From the NCBI GenBank assembly GCA_009602725.1, contig WELB01000131.1:266641-330640 (forward strand): a DNA stretch of 64,000 bases, in the 5' to 3' direction. This stretch comes from Spirogloea muscicola (lineage: Eukaryota; Streptophyta; Zygnematophyceae; Spirogloeales; Spirogloeaceae). The first letter of the stretch is position 1. Each line of letters opens with the position of its first letter. The translations under genes and the position numbers were made by a program. Below are positions 29,993-41,224 of this stretch, piece after piece. Under the pieces are notes generated by a model. It saw only the letters and a program-made list of their open reading frames with translations. It was not told the origin of the DNA and searched no databases.

Positions 29993-31636
29993 TCATCCAG
30001 GTTCTGAATTTTGCAATGCTACAGCAGAGCACGGATGTGTTGGCTCGTCACTGTTCCTCTCCTCAAAATTCTCAACTCTGGGATGCTGCCCAAGCTCCAG
30101 CTCTTCTTGTATCTGACTGGTGGGTGCGGCATCTCTCGGGTGCTCTGTGAAGTGGACAACTCCTGCATCGGTTGCCAGAGGATATTGTGACACATTGGCA
30201 GGTGTGACAACAAAGACAACTGGGTACTCAATGACTGTCTTGTTGGCTAGCTGCAGCCTGAGTGGCTCATTGGCAAGGAGCTTGTAGAAAGTTGGCTCGT
30301 TCGCCTGCAATCATAGGAGGAGCATCAAAGTGAGCCGCCACTCATATGTTGGTAGTCCTACACGTGTATAGCAATGAAAGATGCAATTGATTCAATTGAT
30401 TAAATGCACCCCTGACTCAAGCATGAGAAGTCCATGTATTTGTCTCCTTCAGCAGCATGCAGTGACCACGACGAGCAGTTGGGACTTACAGGTGATGGCT
30501 CCTTGCGCACAAGAAACTGCAGCTGGCTTGTGTGGGCGTCGCAGTCCGCTGCCAGCTTCTGAGCTAGCTCCTGGCCAGCGTGAGCTCCCAACGCCCTTGC
30601 AAATGCCTCAGCAATTTCTAGGCTCTCATCCACCCTGTCACACCATCAAAGAGGGCGTGAGGCACCCAACGCCGTCTAGAGCCGAAGGTGCTCTGTGACC
30701 TTGCCGATGGCTGGCAGGGCAAAAGAGCGCTGCACCATAATGTACATCAACAGTGGACGAAGGAGCTCAAGAGCCAAGGCTTGTACTTTGGGCTCGACAG
30801 CGTCACTGCAGCGGCCTCACTCACCCAGTCCACCCTCCAGAAAATGCACCTCCTCCTACGAGGCCAGTGTCGTGCCATATGCTGGTCAGCATCTTACAAA
30901 GAGCAAGTGCATCTTCTCCGCGTGGCTTGTGACCCGGTCACAAGCATGACCAGGTCTGTCTACATCCTTCAGCACTTCCAAGCTGTGGAGTTCGCTGCAG
31001 ACGAGGAGCGGCCATGCGATTCAGCAGGCTTGTCTGATGGTAGCGGCTGGCAGCTGCCTCAGATACCTCCTATCGTAGAAGCTGGTATTGGCCTTGCTGC
31101 GGGACATTGCAGGCGCGAGGAGGACGAGCGTTGTCCCGCGATTGCGCGCCTGCCGGCAGAGTGACGCCGCAGCGCCGCCCCTCTGCGACACTTGCCGTGC
31201 TGAGCCCTCCAGCTGCTCGCGCAGCCGCTTGGCCTTGCCCCGCTGCTGCAACGCCTCCTCCAAGAGCTTGTAGTCTGCATGCAGGAAGCTGGTCACCAAC
31301 TTGAGTTTGGGCTCGTGCTCGCTGCTGCAGCTACGGCAGACATGCTTGCTTTGCGGCAACGCCGTCAGCGGTGCCAAGGGTGCAGAGCAGCGGACCTGAC
31401 ACGATCGTAGCGTCTGTGAAGGCTTGCAGGGGCACAAAGGCGGTGCGGTCGCGGCGACCGGAGCAGCCCGGCGGCGCGGCCTTGTGGGCGGCCACGCAGC
31501 GGGCGCTGCACGTTCGGGTGTCGCAACGGGGGCATCGATACTTGGCAGCCGCGCCACGGCAGAGGCTACAGACGGCGGCGGCGGCGCTCGCCGCCTCCTT
31601 GCGAGCGGCACCAACCATGGCGCCTCCAGATGGCAT
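29993..31636 (-). CDS. BCD1: Box C/D snoRNP assembly protein BCD1 (ZNHIT6-like)
   Basis: BCD1 acts in box C/D snoRNP assembly in the nucleus. The N-terminus has a HIT-type zinc finger (CSLC, YRCPRC, TCSARC, AAHK, GC in order) followed by TAFVPLQAFTDATIV. Well supported exons: 31396-31636, 31067-31274, 30490-30634 (RVDESLEIAEAF) and 29993-30304 (IEYPVVFVV, then an acidic tail). The middle is less certain. An exon from 30855 gives CIFWRVDW. It can run on to about 30770 and then skip a roughly 57-base intron to reach the next exon in phase, but other models are possible. A second ATG at 31618 could also start the protein. Head-to-head with UFD1. Confidence 0.85.
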
Positions 31637-32216
31637 TGCTCGTTGGGCTCTCGCCTCCTAGATTGGCATTCTCCACACCGTCGACCCGCTTGAGCTCAAC
31701 CTGCGCCACTGCTGCCAGACGTCGAAGGAGCCAGCACCCACAGCGGCAGGCGTGCCGCCGCGCAGGCTGTCGCGCTATTCTGAAAATTGCGCCGCGTCGC
31801 TCGTTGCCGGTGCGCCGTGACTACATGCAGCACAGGGGAGCACGACACGGAGCGCCCGTCTGAGCGACTGAGCGAGAGAGCCCGAGCATGGCGGCTCCCT
31901 CAGGCGCCGGCTAGGCCACGGAATGCGGCTGCTGATGTTGAAAGAGCGGCTGTGAAAATCAGCCAGGTGCATGCAGGAGAGAGGGAGTGCCGAGTTCGAG
32001 GTTCGAACAGGCGACCTGCTGACTGTGGGTTGCGACTCACTCAGCCTTAAACCCCGCTGGGACTCTGAACCCCTCGTCTCCCCTTGCCAGGGTTCCGAAC
32101 GAGTCGGAAGCCAGCTCCAGCGCCTTCGCCGCCGTCGTCGACGCCGCCTTCGCCGCCGCCGCCCGCCGCCGCCGCCGGACACCGCCGGCATCGACAGCGC
32201 GGGCGCTCGGCGAGCC
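31637..32216. promoter_or_regulatory. Shared bidirectional promoter region of BCD1 and UFD1
   Basis: About 580 bases between divergent start codons, with CCG/GCC triplet runs near the UFD1 side (32130-32180). No specific regulatory site was recognised. Confidence 0.45.
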
Positions 32217-34866
32217 ATGGTGAGCTCGTCGACCACACTTGCCGTGGCGTCGGCTGCCCCGCCTGAGATGCCGCCGCAGCTTCGGCGCGGCTCGCCGGCG
32301 CGCTCGGCCAGCCGCCGCTGACGGAGGCCCTCGCGGCGCGCGTCGTCTCGTGGCTGCGGCGGCGGCGGTGGCGGCACTCGCGGCGGCAGTTCTACGGGGG
32401 CTACGGCGGACCCTACCCCCCCGCCGCCCCGTTTGAGCAGAGCTACCACTGCTACCCCATGTCCTTCATCGACAAGGTTGGCCCGCCGTCATCCGCCTCT
32501 CGCTGATCTCGCTGAGCTGGGAGCCCGCGCGTCGACTTCTGGGCGCCCAGTAGTGCCAAGGCTGCCCAGCAGAGCCTGGCAGCCAGCCATGTTGCATGCA
32601 TGCGAGGCCTCAGAGCATGTATGGGAATAGCATCGTCGTGTGGCAGCGACGATCATGTCGCTTGTTGTCTCCGTAAGGCCGTCCTGTGGGCGTGGGCCCC
32701 CCGCTCCTCCTGGTCCGTGCCCTCCGTGACGGCTTATCTGCGGCCCTAATACGCGGCACGCTGACCTCCCTGCTTCTTGCCTTTCTGCTGCTTCCCTCTC
32801 TGCTGCTCCTGCCATCAGCCTCACCTTGAGAATGGCGACAAAGGTGAGCCGTCGCTGAAGGCTAGTTTCTTCATAAAGCTTTTCTCTTAGCTTGTCCACG
32901 CGCCTGGCTGCTGCTGCATCAGGAGCACAAGGGCTTCTTGTCAGGCCATCCATCTTACTGTAAATTGATCTTCTCCACCTTGGCGTCTTCTTCGCAGTCA
33001 TCATGCCCCCATCCGCCTTGGACCGGCTCGGTGAGTCTGGCCTGCTGGACATTTACTCAAGCGCAAACCCCAATTGCGCGCAATTTGGCCCAACACCTTC
33101 ATTGCCCTACAATGCGTTTTGCCCCGCTTTGGCTGGATGTCTGCTTCTTCCGCCAATTTCTACGATTCATTCACTCTGCTGCAGCCTCGCTGCGCATCGA
33201 CTACCCCATGCTCTTTGAGATCTACAACACGTCGGTTGCCCGCGCGTCCCACTGCGGCGTGCTCGAGTTTGTTGCTGATGAAGGCATGATCTACATGCCG
33301 TACTGGGTATGATTATGCCATCCTTTTCTGCGGCTCTTTCCTGGACACGCACTCCATTACCACCATGCGAAGTGCTAAATAGTAGCTGCAGTTGACAGAC
33401 TTTGAGCACAACAGTCGCCACAGTATGTGCTGCGTGTCGTTGTTAGCGACACGAGCTTGCGATCCGTCTATATCTGCTGAATTTGGAGGAGGCTCCGGGG
33501 CCTCCACCCCATGCAGATGATGCAAAATTTGTTGCTGCAAGAGGGCGATCTGGTGCGGCTCAAGAGTGCGACGCTACCTAAGGGCACTTACGTTAAGCTG
33601 CAGCCACACACCAAGGACTTTCTGGACATCTCCAACCCCAAAGCTGTGTGAGTGGCCTTCACCACGACACTGCCTTGCATGCAGGTGGACGGGTGGCAGC
33701 AAATCGTTGACCTTTTCTTGTATTAGTGCTGAATTTCTCCGCAAATTGAGCTATGCGGACTGTGTGTGCGGCTGACGGCATCCATGTGGTGGCTGCCCCC
33801 CCCTGAATACAGCCTAGAGACTACACTTCGCAACTTCTCGTGCCTGACAACAGGCGACAACATCATGGTGGCATACAACAACAAAAAGTATTACATTGAC
33901 ATTGTGGAGACGAAGCCCCCGCCCGCCATCTCGATTATCGAGACGGATTGTGAGGTGGACTTTGCGCCGCCCCTCGACTACGTGGAGCCGCCGCCCGTCC
34001 ACAGAACGCCGGCAGCCGCTGGGGGCGCGTCCAGTGGGCCGGCGACCTCTGTGGCCTCGGATGTGCAATCATCTCAAGGTCTATCGCCATCTTCGCACCC
34101 AGAAGTGCTATCATATCAAGATCTAATATGTTGGGCTTAATCGGACAACTCCTGTGGAATCTCGTCTTTTTGTCTATCAGCTCAAAGTGCACAACAAATT
34201 CAATGGCAATGCACCTACGACTCACTAAAACACCCTCGGGTATTAAGTGTGAGCTGAAAGTGGTGACATTGAGTTATTGGAAGCTGTGTGCAGCTGGTGC
34301 AATTGAGACGGCTGAAGAGTTGAGGTTTGCAGCTTTCACGGGGACAGGGCGAAGGCTGGACGGCAAGCCGGGAAAATTCGCCGAGGCTGCCTTGCCTGGC
34401 AGGTTCGGACCAGGTGCTGCTGCTGCTTCTGCCAGTCCCGGCACTGCCGACAGAAACGAAGGGGCCGCAGCTCACCCTCCTGTGGCCAATGGCACAAGAC
34501 CAGCAAGACCCTCTGGCAAGCTTGTCTTTGGAAGCAGTAGCGCTAGGACCAGTGAGAAGGTGAGCCTTCATCAGTGGTTGCCTGCACACTGTCAACAGTG
34601 CTCACTTCTTGGCTGGATGTGGATGTGGGTATGCCTTCGTCATCAAGGACCATCAAAGGAGATTGTGCTGCATGCTAGGTAATCAGGGCTTCTTGCATGT
34701 CGAGGGCGACGGAATGCTGAACCTCAATCCTTTGATCCTGATCACCCAGGGTAAGGAGAAGGTGGAGGAGTTACAGCAGAAGGAAGGCAAGCGCAAGGAG
34801 AATGTGAAGCCCGAGGAGCCTGGATTCGCGGCTTTCTCCGGCAAGAAGTACTCTCTCCGAGACTGA
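32217..34866 (+). CDS. UFD1: Ubiquitin fusion degradation protein UFD1
   Basis: UFD1 pairs with NPL4 as cofactor of CDC48/p97, pulling ubiquitinated proteins from the ER and chromatin for the proteasome. Nine exons: 32217-32219 (the ATG alone), 32390-32476, 32819-32843, 32998-33030, 33185-33306, 33517-33647, 33813-34078, 34294-34559 and 34750-34866, giving 349 residues. Blocks: [92 protein letters not shown], and C-terminal [12 protein letters not shown] and [10 protein letters not shown]. These cover the double-psi barrel UT3 domain and the short C-terminal binding motifs. The lone-ATG first exon is inferred: MFYGGYGG resembles the plant start MFFDGY, and ATG meets GTGAGC directly. Confidence 0.94.
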
Positions 34867-35164
34867 TGCCACCAGCGTCGAAAGCCTTGTAGAGCAGCAG
34901 CGGCTGGCTGATGGCCGCACCCTCACCCATTCTTTTCATACTGTACAGCCCTCGACCAGGGAGTGAGCAGCTCACACCCAGCTTCAATGCCCGTGCTGTG
35001 TGCGACGTTCACTCCAGTTCACGCAATTCTACTTGTAAAGTCAAGCTGCCGTGGGCTTCTGCGTGAATAATCACCACCTAGTCCTTACCAAGAACATGGG
35101 ATTTGTCTCGTCAAGGATCAGGAGACGAGATGACTACATAGGCACTGATTAGGTTAGTGACCTC
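34867..35164. other. Intergenic between convergent UFD1 and Ycf20-like
   Basis: About 300 bases with no recognised feature; space for two 3' UTRs. Confidence 0.5.
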
Positions 35165-36143
35165 TCAGCTGGCAAGCTTGAAGGCGTCAATAAACAAACC
35201 GTAGGTGAAACCGAGCTTGAAGGCGTTGAGCAGTGCGACGCCCAATTTTGGTGACGCGGGCAGGCTGTGGACGTACTTGGTCACAAACTCGGTGAAGAGG
35301 ACGCAGATGGCTGCTGCTATGACGTCGTTAACGCCTAGTGCGCCGAAAGACAACGAGATGGTCTGCGCGACGTAGAAGCCTCCCAGGAGCGAGATGCCTG
35401 GCAGCCGAGAAAGGTGGTAAGTGGGCCGGCAGCACAATGTATTGGTGCCTGAGCATGTCGTGCGCGACACAGAGGTGGAGCAGCGGCGCCACAGCGTCCT
35501 GGTAGCTTGCCGTGGGCAGGAAGCGGAAGGGGTATGGAGCTTGAGGCCGGCCAGCCATGTGGCACGCACCTCATACCCGTCCTGCCTAAGTGGGAGCAGG
35601 GATGGCACCTGAGGGACTTGGACCTCGGGTAAATGACGGTTAGGCTTAAGAGGCTTCGACCTTTCTTTGGGCTTGCAGTTTAACTGCTGTCAGATTGATT
35701 ATCTAACGCTTTGGATTTGGCTTGGCCTTGAGGTTGCAGATTGGCTGGTTTAGGTGTCAGGGTTTGAGGGTTAACGGAAAGCGTTAGCTGTGGTGGTCAG
35801 ATTATCGGGACGCGTGCTCACCTCCGTAGATGGCCCGCCGCCACGGGCTTCGGAAGTAGCGCTCCGTGCGCGCCGGAATGGAGCGGATGACATCCACAAG
35901 CCGCGTGCGGCGCTGCAAGGTGGCCACCGCCACCGCCGGCGCCGGCGCCGTCTGCGAGACTCGCCGTCTGCTAGATCGAGCACGGCGGCGGGCGCCCCGC
36001 AGGAGCGCCACATTGCGCGCGGACGAGCTGCCGCAGCTCGTCCCGCAGCGGCTGCGGGGTAGCTCCGCCGGGCCGCAGCACGGCCGTTGACAACTCGCTG
36101 CTGCTGCGGCAAAGCCCCGAGCGCCGGCGAGCGCGGCCGCCAT
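35165..36143 (-). CDS. Ycf20-like plastid membrane protein
   Basis: Nuclear homologue of plastid Ycf20, a small thylakoid membrane protein; a plant member affects non-photochemical quenching. Two exons: 35822-36143 and 35165-35397, 184 residues. The first exon gives an Ala/Arg-rich, acid-poor leader typical of plastid transit peptides, then TRLVDVIRSIPARTERYF and SPWRRAIYGG. The second gives GISLLGGFYVAQTISLSFG, FTEFVTKYV and FKLGFTYGLFIDAFKLAS, the family signature. Chosen start: ATG at 36143. The upstream frame stays open but has no earlier ATG visible before the N run. Divergent from the fibrillin gene across the gap. Confidence 0.9.
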
Positions 36144-36244
36144 GGGCCTCCGGAGGCCGCCCAGGCACGGCGCGAGCGCGCGCCTCCGCAAACCGCGCTA
36201 AGCTCGGCCAGCGTGCACCGGCGCGGGCCAGCGGTGCGTCCGCC

Positions 36245-36674
36245 NNNNNNNNNNNNNNNNNNNNNNNNNNNNNNNNNNNNNNNNNNNNNNNNNNNNNNNN
36301 NNNNNNNNNNNNNNNNNNNNNNNNNNNNNNNNNNNNNNNNNNNNNNNNNNNNNNNNNNNNNNNNNNNNNNNNNNNNNNNNNNNNNNNNNNNNNNNNNNNN
36401 NNNNNNNNNNNNNNNNNNNNNNNNNNNNNNNNNNNNNNNNNNNNNNNNNNNNNNNNNNNNNNNNNNNNNNNNNNNNNNNNNNNNNNNNNNNNNNNNNNNN
36501 NNNNNNNNNNNNNNNNNNNNNNNNNNNNNNNNNNNNNNNNNNNNNNNNNNNNNNNNNNNNNNNNNNNNNNNNNNNNNNNNNNNNNNNNNNNNNNNNNNNN
36601 NNNNNNNNNNNNNNNNNNNNNNNNNNNNNNNNNNNNNNNNNNNNNNNNNNNNNNNNNNNNNNNNNNNNNNNNNN
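36245..36674. other. Assembly gap (430 N) in a divergent promoter
   Basis: A run of N between the Ycf20-like start and the fibrillin exon. It hides the shared promoter and the 5' end of the fibrillin coding region. Confidence 0.99.
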
Positions 36675-37900
36675 GCCACCGCCGCCGCCGCCCGGCGAGT
36701 ACGGCGCCAGCGACGGGCTTCGCGGCGCCGCCGGCCCGACCGACGCGGTGCTGGCGGACCTCAGCAGCCTGGCCACCGCGAACCCGTCCGCCGCCGCGAC
36801 CGACGAGGACATCGGCGAGGTGATGAATGCCCCGGACGCCGCCGCCATCAATACGTCCACGAACGCGTACCCGGCCGCCGCGGCCTCCGGCGGATATTAC
36901 GCCCCGGAGGGCGCTGCCGGCAGCGGCAAGCAAGGCGGCGACGGCGGCCATGGCGGCGGCGGGGAGGCGCCGGAGGAGCTCAAGCAGGCGCTGATCGACT
37001 CGCTCTACGGCACGGAGCGCGGGCTCAAGGTCAGCAGCGAGACGCGCGGCGAGGTGGCGGAGCTCATCGCCGCGCTGGAGGCCGCCAACCCCACGCCGGC
37101 GCCCACCGAGGACCTCGCCCTCCTCGGCGGCAAGTGGCTTCTCGCGTAAGATCCCGACGCTTCCTCGTCTGGCTCCAGCCTGGTAATGTCGCCGCCAGAG
37201 TCGCCGCCGTTGTCTGACAGATTCTCTATACAATGTATTCTTGCAGATACACGTCGTTCTCGGAGCTCTTCCCACTGCTGGCCACAGGCAACCTGCCATT
37301 TGTGACGGTCGGTGAGATCAGCCAGACCATCGACCCCTATGCCCAGACGGTCGTGAACGCGGTGCAGTTCTCCGGCCCGGTGTCCACAACCTCCTTCAGC
37401 GCCCGCGCGAGCTTCGAGCTCCGCAGCCCGAAGCGGGTGCAGGTGCGGCAATGATAGCGCCCTGAGCGGTGCTGATTGTGCTGGTCATAATAGCTGCTAG
37501 AGCGGATTGTTGAACCGCCAAGTTTTCTTGTCAGTCGAGAGAAGCGCTTTGCCTGACCAGTTCCTGTGGCGGCACGCAGATCAAGTTTGAGGAGGGCGTG
37601 CTTGGGACGCCACAGTTGGTGTCGGACTCCACGGAGCTGCCGTCTAGCACTGTCGTGCTCGGGCAGAGCGTCGATTTGCGGCCGTTCCAGAGCCTCCTGA
37701 GGCCTTTGCAAGGAGTAGCTGAGCAGTTGGTAAGGGCGTTGTCGGGCCTTCCACCACTGCGCGTGCCCATTGGCAGCGCCAGTGCAGAATCCTGGCTCCT
37801 GACCACGTACTTGGACAAAGACCTGCGCATTGCCCGCGGCGACGGTGGCAGCGTGTTTGTGCTTGTCAGAGCCGGCAGCCCGCTCACACTCTACACCTAG
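36675..37900 (+). CDS. Plastid lipid-associated protein/fibrillin (PAP), 5' end in gap
   Basis: Fibrillins bind lipids in plastoglobules and thylakoids and help with stress tolerance and prenyl-lipid metabolism. Visible exons: 36675-37145, 37247-37442 and 37580-37900 (TAG). Signature blocks: [89 protein letters not shown], and near the end [20 protein letters not shown]. The N-terminal Ala/Gly/Pro-rich part next to the gap would include the transit peptide. The start codon cannot be seen. The fibrillin sub-family was not determined. Confidence 0.92.
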
Positions 37901-38630
37901 AGGCTCTCGTGTGAATTTCCTTGCTTACGAGCATATGCAGACCCTCTAGGGGTAACATTGCTTGTTAACAGTTCACACTTTGTTGCTAATCTCTTATCAA
38001 TAGATGCACCTTGTGACCAATTGTGACCAAGGCGGTTTTGCTGTTGAGTAGCTCCTCGTGGGCTTGGATCCCTGAGAGGACAGCCTGCAGTCATCGTGAC
38101 TTCACATCCATACATCAGTGACGAGCTGTCCACAAAACGCGTGCGTCCGAAGGTTTCCTGAAGTTTTGATCTAGCTTGGGCTCTGATACCTGCGTGACTG
38201 TGACAGACCTTGCAAGCACTTCACTGTGAACCACTCTCAAGTGACGCCTTCGGGGGTTTGCCATTCACGTCACAGGGTGCGCTAGTGCCGTAGGCACACT
38301 TGACTTGAGAGGAAAGCGAGAGAAGCCAGAGCATGTTGACAAGCAAGTAGGAAGGCCAACGAGGCTGGTATGCTGCAGGGACATGCCCGAGTCGTGTGGC
38401 ACGCTCGCTGCTTGGGTCGCGCTGTTGTAGGGCCTCTTGTGGGCATTGCTTCACCTTGTGAAGTCTGGACTGGCCGGTATCAGAGACCTTGTCGGGCTCG
38501 ACTTCTGGCACTCATATGGGTCAGGTTCAGGTCCATGGCAGTCGAGTACAGGGACGTGGGGTCACCCAAGGCACAGCCTGTGCTTCGGCACTTGCAAAAT
38601 ACCCTCTCCAGAGGATGCCTGTGGGAGCGA
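37901..38630. other. Non-coding, 3' flank of fibrillin
   Basis: About 730 bases without a recognised frame. It leads into the repeat island at 38631-39255. Confidence 0.45.
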
Positions 38631-38808
38631 CATGCCTTGGCTGCTCCTCCTGGGTCTCGTCGTCGTGGTGCCTCTTTTCCAGCTGCAAGTGACTCCGACT
38701 TGCGGCTGCTGAATCGAGGCTACTAAGCCCCATACGCTGTAGTGTCTTGCATAGCTGTCTGATTATGGCGCCTGTCGGCCCATTGGACCTTATTCATTTC
38801 TTCTGGGC
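38631..38808 (+). repeat. R4-type repeat
   Basis: Second long copy of the unit at 5624-5806, sharing GGGTCTCGTCG, TTTTCCAGCTGCAA, CTCCGACTTGCGGCTGCTG and CTTGCATAGCTGT. Confidence 0.65.
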
Positions 38809-39085
38809 TGAGAGAGAAGGCGCGCGGTGCGCATGAAATTGAAAGGGAGGCCAATTCTAGCCTTACAAATGTCCTGTTGACTGAGTAATGAGCTGGCTAA
38901 AGGGGACACTAATATCCCCGAGTGAGCACATGCATATCTGACAAGCTATACTGAGGCGCCAAACCACCACCACGAAAGCCATTAGCCTGGGCTAATGCAC
39001 GACCAGCACTGGTGTATAGCGAGTGCCTGGGAGCGCTGTATACTCAATGATAGCCGCATTCTATAGCAGGCTGGCATTTCACATG
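38806..39085 (+). repeat. Solo arm of the inverted-repeat composite
   Basis: About 280 bases matching the arms at 17606-17862 (same strand) and 18238-18620 (opposite strand): GGTGCGCATGAAATTGAAAG, GAGTGAGCACATGCATATC, GTGCCTGGGAGCGCTG, CTCAATGATAGCCGCATTC. No second arm or central part lies next to it. Confidence 0.75.
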
Positions 39086-39141
39086 TAAGGTTTTGCCTCG
39101 TCTGGGCATTTGGCCTACTTGACGCACCACCACAGCTTCAG

Positions 39142-39203
39142 TCCTTGTCCATTCTTTTGGGCTGCCCTCTCCCAGCCACCAGTTAATCTGGCCGCGCTTG
39201 CTC
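39142..39203 (-). repeat. R1-type repeat, inverted
   Basis: Minus-strand reading: GCGCGGCCAGATTAACTGG, then GGCTGGGAGAGGGCAGCC and CAAAAGAATGGACAAGG. One arm base differs from the other copies. Confidence 0.75.
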
Positions 39204-39255
39204 TAAACCCTACACTTCGCTGGGAGGCTACTGCAACCCGAAACCCTAAACCCTG
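39204..39255. repeat. Interstitial telomere-like repeat
   Basis: CCCTAAA units, including AAACCCTAAACCCT, in a 50-base stretch beside the R1 copy. The TTTAGGG/CCCTAAA motif is the telomere repeat of many plants and green algae. Two further stretches are inside introns at 49928-49984 and 53230-53292. Confidence 0.7.
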
Positions 39256-39275
39256 ACGCCTAAGCTCCACCTGCT

Positions 39276-39277
<2 letters not shown>

Positions 39278-39319
<42 letters not shown>
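39278..39319. repeat. GGC triplet run
   Basis: About 40 bases of uninterrupted GGC repeat just before the single N at 39331, next to the first proteasome beta-2 exon. Probably a cause of the local assembly uncertainty. Confidence 0.85.
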
Positions 39320-39331
39320 TTCGGCCATGGN

Positions 39332-41224
39332 GCGTCATCTACAAGGTCTGCGCCTCGCCTCTCCCCGGCCCTCGCGGCGGCGGCGCCGGCGGTGGCGGCG
39401 GCGGCGCTGACCTGGTTCTGGCGGTGGCGCGCAGGAGGGCGTGGTGCTGGGCGCGGACACGCGGGCGACGGAGGGCGACATCGTGTGCGACAAGAACTGC
39501 GAGAAGATCCACTACATCGCGCCCAACATCTACTGCTGCGGCGCCGGCACCGCCGCCGACACCGAGAACGTCACCGGTGCGAGGCGGCGCTCGCTGCCAG
39601 TGAGCCGGCCTTGACGGGCGGCGTTGCCTTCGGTGGGCAAACGGCTGGCTGACGGAACGGCGGCGGTGATTTAGGCGGCAGGCGGTGGCTCTTGCCCGGT
39701 TCTGGCCGCCGCTCTCAGCGCGCAGCGCCTGTCGGCGCTGCTTGACGTGCGGCGCACGCTGCGGCGGCCGGTGCTGTGCAGGCATGATCAGCTCGCAGCT
39801 GGAGCTCCACCGGTATGCGACGGGCCGCCAGTCGCGCGTCGTCACCGCGCTCACGCTCCTCAAGTCCCACCTCTTCCGGTCGAATTCCCTAACGCTGCCG
39901 GCTGCTGGCCCAGTGCCAAGGCCGCGAAAGTGGCGGGTGTGCGTTGCTAGCTTCCCCTCTCTGCCGGTCATGGGATGGATAGCCTGAAGTGGGTGCCCAA
40001 GCTGCTTGACAGGTACCAGGGCCATGTGAGCGCCGCACTGGTACTGGGCGGTGTTGACGTCGGCGGCCCACACCTGCACACGGTCAGTGGTGATCATCGG
40101 CGATTGCTGTGTGAATCTTGCACGTTGAATTTAACTGGCGCCAGTCCGATTGCTGCGCAGGCCAATGACATTAACGTTACTGTTGTGGAGACTGTGCTGT
40201 CCTTAATGCCGCTGGCGGTCTGCTATCCCCTGCGCTGCTTGATACGCTGTCAGGTCTACCCGCACGGCTCCACGGACTCGCTTCCTTATGCAACCATGGG
40301 CTCCGGATCACTTGCCGCGATGTCCATCTTCGAGTCCCGGTACAAGGAAGACATGACGGTAACCTCCACCAGCTCCTCCACCTGCACGAGCAGATCCTCG
40401 CTGTTCATTTGGAAGACTCCTGTCTGTGCTGTTATATTGGTCATGTGAGTTATTGTGTGAATTGGAGGCGCTGCAGCTCAAAGGCTGAGAGCCGAACACT
40501 CAAGTTGCAGCCTCAGTGTTTGACGCCCTTGCTGACCGAGCATGCTATTCTTAATAACCTGTGCTTTCATGACTTGCTGACAAAGCTCCGGTCATTGGCT
40601 TGTTCACAGAGAGAGGAGGCAATTGAGCTGGTGGCTATGGCCGTCCGGGCTGGCATTTTCAATGACCTGGGCTCCGGCAGCAACGTGGACATCTGCGTGA
40701 TAGTGAAGGTGCGGTCCTTTGACGTATGTATGGAGAAGCTCCTTGGTATGAAGTCAAGGTGGAAAACCCTAGTACTTACTCTGGGTGTTGGCCTCTTCGT
40801 TCAACGTGAGTGTCTGGAGTTGCGAAGGATGTGTCATCTATTTTGGCCACTAGCAATTAACTGTCAGACTTGTATGAATGCCAGGATGGCAGAGAGTACC
40901 TAAGGAACTACGAGAAGCCCAACCCACGGACGTACGTCCGGAGCAAGGGCTACAGCTTCAGCAAGGGCCACACACGTGAGCACAAGCCTTGCCTTTAATT
41001 GGCTGCTGGCCTGCTGATTCAATTGGAGACAAGTATGTTGTGCAAGTTGTTATGAGAATGGACCTTGGCAGTCATGGTGCTACATCTTCACCTGTAGGTT
41101 GAGATGCAGCTAACTACCGCCAACACCTTGTCGTGTGTGCCACTCTGCAGCCGTCTTGACAACGAATCGGCAGCCGCTATCAAAACTGGTGACTGTGGTC
41201 AATGGAGACGCTATGCAGGAGTAG
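39332..41224 (+). CDS. PBB: 20S proteasome subunit beta-2 (trypsin-like), 5' end uncertain
   Basis: Catalytic beta-2 subunit of the 20S core. Exons: up to 39345 (VIYK), 39435-39576, 39782-39878, 40013-40082, 40254-40358, 40610-40708, 40885-40975 and 41151-41224. Blocks: [99 protein letters not shown] and [16 protein letters not shown]. The catalytic Asp (ADTRAT) and Lys (DKNC) are present. The propeptide and active-site Thr would lie just upstream. The single N at 39331 and the GGC run make that part unreadable, and an exon is probably lost or misjoined there. Confidence 0.94.
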
